NCBI GenBank assembly: GCA_002420315.1
Contig: DIHU01000149.1
Location: 1 to 12,344, forward strand
DNA length: 12,344 nucleotides
Direction of reading: 5' to 3'
From: Akkermansiaceae bacterium UBA5688
GTDB lineage: Bacteria; Verrucomicrobiota; Verrucomicrobiia; Verrucomicrobiales; Akkermansiaceae
The notes below the pieces were generated by a model. That model saw nothing but the letters and a program-made list of their open reading frames with translations. It made no database searches and was not told the origin of the DNA. Shown piece by piece: positions 8,501 through 12,344 of the stretch (position 1 is its first letter; each line of letters starts with the position of its first letter). The translations under genes were made by a program, and so were the position numbers.

Positions 8501-9054
8501 AAAAGACCGACCGAGGCTAGCCAAGTCGCACCCTGACTTCGAAAGCGGCTTCCAATTGCAAAAGCGAAGGCGCTCACGATGAGGAAATTCGGAACGATAA
8601 AGTAAAAAAGTCCCTTGAGATAGTGGGTCGAAACGGTGTCGCCCCTCGATTCGGGAGCGATCCCAGGCATCATGGATCCGAGCCACATCCCAGGGATGAA
8701 GCAGGCGCCGATCGCGATGGCGATGAGCCAGCCAACGAGAAAACGTGGAATCCCGAGTGCGGTCCGGTCTGCTGTCGCTGAGAGCACGAGCTCCTCGGTC
8801 TTAGATTCTCGATCCAGGCTCGTTGCTTGACCAATGATTCCCGCGATCGCAAGAATGCCGAAAAGGCTGAGAATGACTGAGCGTGTCGAAATGGCATCAG
8901 CTCCATTGATCCACTGGAAGCCATCTCCGGCGAGTCCCGCTTGATAAGCGTCTCCGAACGCGATCATGAAGTAGATCCCCGCGCAAATGATGACGAAAGG
9001 TCGCCGGCGTTGTAGCCGCCACTCGTGTTTGAGCTGAGCTAAGAAGCGAGTCAC
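5479..9054 (-). CDS. ABC-2 permease fused to a degenerate M1 aminopeptidase-like domain
   Basis: This 1191-residue protein belongs to the ABC transporter permease/M1 peptidase fusion family. Residues 1-570 form two ABC-2 membrane halves: hydrophobic helices near 22-38, 59-76, 105-125, 148-168 and 177-195, then a second set between about 310 and 565. Residues about 600-1191 are the M1-like periplasmic part (beta domain YEVDIFPEERRFQLSGKYTL, then a gluzincin-like region). Where relatives have HExxHQWWG, this protein has HMMGMSWFGDQIIPANIAGA (927 on), and the downstream SExxAEY-like motif reads HAGLPYWSS. The zinc ligands and the catalytic glutamate are therefore all missing, so peptidase activity is not expected. 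The GTG start overlaps the ATPase stop (GTGA), implying translational coupling. The family-typical ending (ATIDPDFLLPDPVLRD) is followed by a tail TARNLLLEESP encoded by the 82-bp repeat. The exported or extracted substrate is unknown. Confidence 0.9.
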   Translation of the reverse strand: MTRFLAQLKHEWRLQRRRPFVIICAGIYFMIAFGDAYQAGLAGDGFQWINGADAISTRSVILSLFGILAIAGIIGQATSLDRESKTEELVLSATADRTALGIPRFLVGWLIAIAIGACFIPGMWLGSMMPGIAPESRGDTVSTHYLKGLFYFIVPNFLIVSAFAFAIGSRFRSQGATWLASVGLLVFWILTRMLIGQDVLRHDVFSTCALLDPFGSIAAAQYSMTWTVEQNNTTFIPFQGLLLWNRLLWSGLAIILVLFTLRTLPLQPTTSKNSGKNRKKSSLHPGWLPRSPFWLSLRWEFVSLLRQPGLRLFLFLAAVSLWFAASSASTHQFSLPTTDLLVHNTGFYFDKILTLVLVWSASDLIHRERSHQIHELTDSLPSSSFSHFLAKTLTLLLIVLIFWALAVLVNVAYQASNGFFHFELGLHLVDSFLIKAPYYLFMAILAMSLQSLIRHRYLAMGIFLLIYVLPVLLDGLGFYHPLFRYGQSNFFWYSLMDGYGHFLEGHYWFLIYWSLGALLLWTLASATLVRGTQARARFTLLRERFGSTRGMVTLLTLTILFIGTGWSIWHQTSQQNQWPLVSDDAVKANIEKTLGPTWKDKPQPRVVRMNYEVDIFPEERRFQLSGKYTLHNPFDTPITEILLLTEPGLELSKVAFPELGGTLIEKNAALCSEHWRLNSPLEPGARKTMSFATSWAPKPGFRARAQNDSINEVGPTEILGNGTSVLNLQLMPAIGFTDRFEHKPSWKRRKYGLSEDWTPPDPAFGLTQALDTLHLGWVDQIDAKISTSADQYPLHIGTIINDTTENGRRTIQYQHSRPSRGWSEILSGRYKTLDVETKEGIVPMTFYYDPRYAYTLDRMGEEFNNALNYFTSAYGEPPFDHFRLAQQSLHFDGLGNRGGLGFATEILGWKSDLKRSKGDDISKMAAHMMGMSWFGDQIIPANIAGAKVIHAGLPYWSSGLYLHQQRGPHRSRELRRQEMRELFRKRGKLADVESPFIEEHKDSGILKTKGLILLTNLAELTDNKFIEASFRQFLEQYRYHPAPYPTAENYLSILEKIVPSEFHQLIDDTFRHITRWDLRVISATVTPLTTGEWQTTVEIEARKYRSRDLGSEEEVELNTPLFLSVSERQNSTPGEETSMLIEPPSGRSIHQFTTLQKPKWATIDPDFLLPDPVLRDQTMPTARNLLLEESP

Positions 9055-9932
9055 GATTTGACGAGGTCGGATTTTTGAGACTCTTCTCCAACGCGAAACG
9101 CGTAGAAATCTTCCAAGTCAGGGGGGACCATCGTAAAGTCACCTCCGAGAGCTTCTTTACTATAAATCCGGAGAAGGTGTGAGTTTTTCTTGGGACGAGA
9201 GGATAAGACCTGATGTTCGCGATGAGCTTCTTCGTAGTGCTCGAATGGAACCTCGGTGAGGTGAATTTTCCCCTCAAGTTTACTCACCAACTCAGAGGGA
9301 GGTCCCTCAGCGAGAACCTTTCCCTTGTGAAGAATCGCCATATTAGAGGCGAGATCAGAGATATCCTCCACAATGTGAGATGAGAGGATGAGGATGCAGT
9401 TTTGAGCCGCCGTTGCCAAAAGGTGCTGAAAGCGTCTCCGCTCAAATGGATCAAGGCCCGCGGTAGGCTCGTCCACGATGACTAAGCGTGGCTGACCGAG
9501 AAAGGCCACCGCGATGCCAAAGCGTCTCCGCATCCCACCCGAGTAGGTGTCTAAGCGCTGATGCGCCTCATTGACGAGGTTCACCCGCTCTAATTCCTCA
9601 TGAAGGTTCACCCGGTGAAGTCCTTTTAGCCCCGCGAAATACTCAAGAGTTTCCAAAGCACTCATATTTGGATAAACTCCCATATCCTGGGGGAGATACC
9701 CGATCATGCTGCGAGCCTCTTTAGGAAATTTCTGAAGATTGACCTCGTCTAGAAAAATCTCTCCCTCATCAGCATCCTGCAATGTCGCAATTGTGCGCAT
9801 CAGCGTTGATTTACCGGCTCCGTTTTGCCCTAGCAGGCCGTAAATTCCTTTTGGGCAGGTTAAAGACACCTGCGATAAGGCCTGAACCCCATTAGAATAG
9901 CATTTCGAGAGCTGCTGGATTTCCAATTTCAT
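9051..9932 (-). CDS. ABC transporter ATP-binding protein
   Basis: This 293-residue cytoplasmic ATPase powers the adjacent permease. It shows Walker A GQNGAGKST (35-43), Q-loop PQD (81-83), signature YSGGMRRR (130-137), Walker B LVIVDEPTAGLDP (150-162) and the switch histidine in SSHIVED (184-190). The C-terminal 90 residues are a variable extension common in ABC-2 exporter ATPases. I chose the ATG at 9932 because MKLEIQQLSKCY is the usual family start and AAAGGA lies 12 bases upstream. The frame is open 47 codons further to a GTG at 10073 inside repeat copy 2, with a stronger Shine-Dalgarno sequence (AGAGGAAAG) and a GTGA overlap with the upstream short ORF. That longer form (340 residues) would start MKNEFGRNTWGRKGVD, looks unlike any ABC domain, and is the less likely start, though automated callers may choose it. 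The gene overlaps the permease gene by 4 bases. Confidence 0.93.
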   Translation of the reverse strand: MKLEIQQLSKCYSNGVQALSQVSLTCPKGIYGLLGQNGAGKSTLMRTIATLQDADEGEIFLDEVNLQKFPKEARSMIGYLPQDMGVYPNMSALETLEYFAGLKGLHRVNLHEELERVNLVNEAHQRLDTYSGGMRRRFGIAVAFLGQPRLVIVDEPTAGLDPFERRRFQHLLATAAQNCILILSSHIVEDISDLASNMAILHKGKVLAEGPPSELVSKLEGKIHLTEVPFEHYEEAHREHQVLSSRPKKNSHLLRIYSKEALGGDFTMVPPDLEDFYAFRVGEESQKSDLVKS

Positions 9933-10024
9933 TCGGGGGAGAGATCCTTTCTTTAGGTCGAATGGTCGAGTGTAAAACAGCAAAAAACGCGTCGCGGGTA
10001 AAATAACGCTACGGAAAGGTAATT

Positions 10025-10106
10025 GATCAACCCCCTTTCTCCCCCATGTATTCCGCCCAAATTCGTTCTTCACGGACTTTCCTCTAAAAGCAAATTCCTA
10101 GCAGTC
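10025..10106 (-). repeat. 82-bp direct repeat, copy 2
   Basis: Matches 5434-5515 at 81 of 82 positions in the same orientation, 4591 bp away. Read on the - strand it carries the last 11 codons and stop of the 48-residue ORF (stop at 10070-10072), the AGAGGAAAG Shine-Dalgarno sequence, and a GTG at 10073-10071. Because 10040 is T, the frame that ends in TGA in copy 1 here reads AGA and stays open into the ATPase gene. Confidence 0.95.
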
Positions 10107-10216
10107 ACGATGACGTTCGGGGAACGTACTGTTTCATCCATTGACGGCTTCGCCGTGAGAGGGCATAGCAGGGGGGTGGTCAGGAGGAGACAGAAGGTTA
10201 AACGAGCGTTTTTCAT
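10070..10216 (-). CDS. 48-residue exported peptide, possibly a truncated TonB-dependent receptor N-terminus
   Basis: The ORF encodes a charged start (MKNAR), a hydrophobic core (LTFCLLLTTPLLCPL) ending in TAKPS, then DETVRSPNVIVTARN and the repeat-encoded LLLEESP. This reads as a signal peptide plus a short mature part. The VIVTARN...EES pattern resembles the start of the plug domain of TonB-dependent receptors (VVVTAR...EES), so this may be the 5' stub of such a receptor cut short by the stop in repeat copy 2. It is also possible that it is a genuine small peptide coupled to the ATPase through the GTGA junction. No Shine-Dalgarno sequence is visible before its ATG. Its C-terminal 11 residues equal those of the permease, because both are encoded by the repeat. 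Neither reading can be proven from the sequence alone. Confidence 0.45.
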   Translation of the reverse strand: MKNARLTFCLLLTTPLLCPLTAKPSMDETVRSPNVIVTARNLLLEESP

Positions 10217-10329
10217 TGGTATAAGAGATAACGCGTAATGTAACAGGAAAAGACGCTTCCAGGGATGAAAGTGATGTTACCCCTCCATTTGGTCTTACAT
10301 GTGTTACTCCAAAAACCTAAGGTTTAAAA
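10217..10329. promoter_or_regulatory. Divergent intergenic region between the short ORF and the sulfatase gene
   Basis: Any promoters for the leftward short ORF/ABC genes and the rightward sulfatase gene would be expected here. GTAAC/GTTAC-type words recur (near 10238, 10275 and 10304). An imperfect palindrome AAACCT-A-AGGTTT overlaps the sulfatase Shine-Dalgarno sequence (AAGG, 7 bases before the ATG at 10330) and could act as an operator or a small hairpin. I could not identify convincing -35/-10 boxes. Confidence 0.3.
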
Positions 10330-12138
10330 ATGAATTTCTTCAGATCTGCGCTCTTCTTCCTTCTGATTACCGCTTCATTGCCGGCGAAGCCGAACGTGAT
10401 TGTCGTCATGACCGACGACCAGGGGTATCCAGAACTTTCGGTCCATGGGAATCCCATTCTAAAAACGCCCAACCTTGATCGTCTGCATGGTCAGAGTTTG
10501 CGACTGGAGGATTACCATGTGTCCCCGATGTGTGCGCCAACCCGAGGTCAGTTAATGACTGGCCTCGATGCGGCCCGCAATGGAGCAACCAATGTGAGTA
10601 GTGGGCGTGCGTTGTTGCGTCCTGAAATACCTACCATGGCCAACTTCTTTGGAGATGCAGGTTACACTACTGGCATTTTTGGGAAATGGCATTTAGGTGC
10701 CAACTATCCGTTTAGGCCGGAAGATCGAGGGTTTGACGAGACGGTTTGGTTTCCTTCGTCCCACATTGGATCGGTTCCTGATTATTGGGGGAATGATTAC
10801 TTTGATGATACCTATATAAACAACGGGAAGCTCAAGCAGTACAAAGGCTACTGTACGGATGTCTTTTTTGAGGAAGCCTTATCTTTTATTAAGCAATCGG
10901 CAGAGTCGGGAAAACCGTTTCTCGCTTATATTGCGCCGAATACGCCTCACGGTCCCTTGGTTGCAAAAAAAGAAGATGAGAAGGCGATTGCCGAAATCTT
11001 GGCTCAAGAAGAATTTGCGAATATGGGCAGGGGGCTCAAGGCTCGCTTAGCCGACTATCTTGGCATGGTTCGCAATATCGATACCAACATGGGCGCGTTG
11101 ATGAAGTTTCTTTCAAATGAAGGTCTGAGAGATGATACGATAGTCGTGTTTCAGACAGACAATGGAAGCACCCATGGGCCTCTCTATTACAATGCGGGAA
11201 TGCGCGGGATGAAAACAGAACTCTGGGAAGGTGGTCACAGAGTTCCTTGTCTCATTAGTTGGCCGAACGGAGGTTTAGCAAAACCTCAGGCTATCGATGG
11301 ATTGACTCAAGTTCAGGATATGTTGCCGACCTTGTTGGATCTCTGCAATATCCTGACCGATCGCAAATTCGATGGCATGAGCCTGGCTCCTGTTTTACGT
11401 GGGCGGACGACTGTCCCCGAAGATCGTATGTTGGTGATCAATTACAGTCGGATGCCAGGTTTCGTGAACTATCCAACCCCGTTCGCTCAGACATTGATGT
11501 ATCGTAATCAGGGAGAGGTATTGTGGAAGCGCTGGCGACTTTTGGAAGACCGTGAGCTTTATAATCTTGAGACCGACCCTTTGCAGGCCACCAATGTAAT
11601 CGATAAACATCCGAAGGTGCTAGCGAAATTGCGAAATCGTTTGGACGAATGGTGGGCGGATGTCGGACCGCATGCTAATGATGTGCAACGAGTAGTTATC
11701 GGCAGCGAGCATGAAAATCCGTCGCGTCTAACCGGATGTGAATGGCTGGATGTGTTCATCGATCAACAAAGGCAGATACGTGTCGGCCAGCAAAAAAGCG
11801 GTTATTGGATGCTGGAAGTGGCAGAAGATGGCGAATACGACTTTGAATTGCGTCGTTGGCCTAAAGAAATTGATCGACCAATCATCGCTCCATCGGAAGG
11901 AGGTCAAGGTGCTATGGATATCGATACGGCTAGTTTCTACCTGAGTGATTACCATCATTTGGATATAGGAGATAAAAGACCCTATCGCTTTGAAGGTTTA
12001 AATAAATCTGTCGGACCAAATGACACCTCAATCACATTTACGGCACAGCTGAAAAAGGGTCCTATCGCATTGCATACCTGGTTTCGCGGAGAGAGCACTA
12101 TTCTGAGTGCTTATTATGTTTATGTTACCCGTAATTAA
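10330..12138 (+). CDS. Secreted sulfatase (S1 family, formylglycine type)
   Basis: This is a 602-residue arylsulfatase-type enzyme that hydrolyses sulfate esters, most likely on polysaccharides. A signal peptide occupies residues 1-19 (MNFFRSALFFLLITASLPA). The active-site motif C-A-P-T-R-G-Q-L-M-T-G begins at Cys68, the residue converted to formylglycine. Metal and substrate residues appear in MTDDQGY (27-33, two aspartates), GKWHLG (118-123), NTPHGPL (204-210) and TDNGS (276-280), and K295 lies in the MRGMKTE segment. Residues about 450-602 form a separate beta domain (YDFELRRWPKEID, and near the end YYVYVTRN) typical of planctomycetal and verrucomicrobial sulfatases. The length is normal and all key residues are present. 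The Shine-Dalgarno sequence AAGG lies 7 bases before the ATG. No sulfatase-maturating enzyme lies in the window, so activation must come from elsewhere. The exact S1 subfamily and substrate are not determinable by eye. Confidence 0.95.
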   Translation: MNFFRSALFFLLITASLPAKPNVIVVMTDDQGYPELSVHGNPILKTPNLDRLHGQSLRLEDYHVSPMCAPTRGQLMTGLDAARNGATNVSSGRALLRPEIPTMANFFGDAGYTTGIFGKWHLGANYPFRPEDRGFDETVWFPSSHIGSVPDYWGNDYFDDTYINNGKLKQYKGYCTDVFFEEALSFIKQSAESGKPFLAYIAPNTPHGPLVAKKEDEKAIAEILAQEEFANMGRGLKARLADYLGMVRNIDTNMGALMKFLSNEGLRDDTIVVFQTDNGSTHGPLYYNAGMRGMKTELWEGGHRVPCLISWPNGGLAKPQAIDGLTQVQDMLPTLLDLCNILTDRKFDGMSLAPVLRGRTTVPEDRMLVINYSRMPGFVNYPTPFAQTLMYRNQGEVLWKRWRLLEDRELYNLETDPLQATNVIDKHPKVLAKLRNRLDEWWADVGPHANDVQRVVIGSEHENPSRLTGCEWLDVFIDQQRQIRVGQQKSGYWMLEVAEDGEYDFELRRWPKEIDRPIIAPSEGGQGAMDIDTASFYLSDYHHLDIGDKRPYRFEGLNKSVGPNDTSITFTAQLKKGPIALHTWFRGESTILSAYYVYVTRN

Positions 12139-12145
12139 ATTAGAC

Positions 12146-12198
12146 GGCATCGCGAGGACTTGTCTTCACAAGGCTTCGCCGAGGCACGCGCGATTGCC
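12146..12198 (+). other. Multibranched RNA-like structure after the sulfatase gene
   Basis: An outer stem forms between GGC-ATCGCG (12146-12154) and CGCGAT-T-GCC (12189-12198, one bulge). Inside, CTTGT-CTTC-ACAAG (12159-12172) folds into a hairpin and GGC-TTC-GCC (12172/3-12180) could form a second one. No T-run follows, so this is not a classical terminator; it could be a 3' end stabiliser or the 5' leader of the next gene. Confidence 0.35.
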
Positions 12199-12229
12199 CT
12201 ACCTTTTGTTGCATATGATGGTAGGGCAA
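12194..12229 (+). promoter_or_regulatory. 10-bp perfect hairpin enclosing the start of the next gene
   Basis: TTGCCCTACC (12194-12203) is exactly complementary to GGTAGGGCAA (12220-12229), with a 16-base loop that contains the ATG at 12215. The left arm shares 12194-12198 with the outer stem of the preceding structure, so the two folds exclude one another. This could control translation of the downstream gene; no function is shown. Confidence 0.4.
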
Positions 12230-12344
12230 CTACCACCCCGCAGTGCTGTTCTTTTCATTCTCGCCTTCCTCTTAAGCTCTAGCCTCTCGCCCTTGGCGGC
12301 AGCACCGCCTCCGAACATCAACCCCTTTCTCCCCCATGAACTCC
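12215..12344 (+). CDS. N-terminus of an exported protein, cut by the window end
   Basis: From the ATG at 12215 the frame stays open to the window edge for 43 codons. The residues show a signal peptide: MMVGQLPPRSA, a hydrophobic run LFILAFLLSSSLS, and an alanine-rich cleavage region (PLAAA), followed by PPPNINPFLPHEL. The coding strand is C-rich like the DUF1501 gene. No Shine-Dalgarno sequence precedes the ATG, and another ATG (12336) lies near the edge, so the start is uncertain. Too little is visible to name a family. Confidence 0.5.
   Translation, partial: MMVGQLPPRSAVLFILAFLLSSSLSPLAAAPPPNINPFLPHEL
12317..12344 (-). repeat. Possible diverged partial third copy of the repeat
   Basis: The last 28 bases align with 10026-10054 of repeat copy 2: ATCAA, one missing C, then 17 identical bases CCCCTTTCTCCCCCATG, two mismatches, and TCC. 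The orientation is the same as in the other copies. It is C-rich and lies inside a possible coding start, so chance resemblance cannot be excluded, and the window ends before the rest can be compared. Confidence 0.35.

Noticed and set aside
6755..8536. + strand frames of 156 codons at 6755-7225 and 8066-8536.
   Set aside because: Both lie inside the permease/M1 fusion gene on the opposite strand and their translations show no domain or signal.
10023..10238. + strand frame through repeat copy 2 (71 codons).
   Set aside because: It has no homology I recognise; the - strand reading explains the repeat better through the shared protein tail and GTGA junction.

Overview
The window looks like Verrucomicrobiota DNA, or less likely Planctomycetota. 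It carries a DUF1501 protein with a twin-arginine-type N-terminus, a secreted S1 sulfatase with the C-terminal domain common in these phyla, and a large secreted glycosidase-like protein ending in the C-terminal beta domain often seen on verrucomicrobial exported proteins. Shine-Dalgarno sequences are weak or absent at several starts. This taxonomic reading is inferred from gene content only.

Layout on the + strand: a DUF1501 gene (68-1561) and a 1121-residue secreted protein (1689-5054) made of a TM1410/GH114-like barrel, a fibronectin-type-III-like domain, three copies of a CBM9-like beta domain and a C-terminal beta domain. Next, on the - strand, is a decayed fragment of selA (5063-5437). 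Then comes a - strand ABC module: a giant ABC-2 permease fused to an M1-aminopeptidase-like domain (5479-9054) and its ATPase (9051-9932). A short secreted-peptide ORF (10070-10216, -) lies upstream of the ATPase. Divergent from it is a sulfatase (10330-12138, +). The window closes with a structured intergenic region and the first codons of another exported protein (12215 onward).

The most unusual structure is an 82-bp direct repeat (5434-5515 and 10025-10106, one mismatch) bracketing the ABC module. Read on the - strand, each copy supplies the last 11 codons and stop of the gene before it (TARNLLLEESP-stop), then a GTGA stop/restart junction with a good Shine-Dalgarno sequence, then about 30 further bases. 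The permease and the 48-residue peptide therefore end in the same 11 residues although the proteins are otherwise unrelated. Copy 1 abuts the selA fragment. A shorter, diverged match to one end of the repeat sits at the right edge of the window. The arrangement suggests that the ABC module arrived or was duplicated by recombination at this repeat and that the locus is a site of rearrangement.

The M1-like half of the permease fusion has lost the HExxH zinc motif and the downstream glutamate, so it is probably a pseudo-peptidase. The substrate of the transporter cannot be told from the sequence. The sulfatase, the glycosidase-like protein and the DUF1501 protein fit a bacterium that degrades complex, possibly sulfated, polysaccharides, but nothing in the window ties them into one operon.
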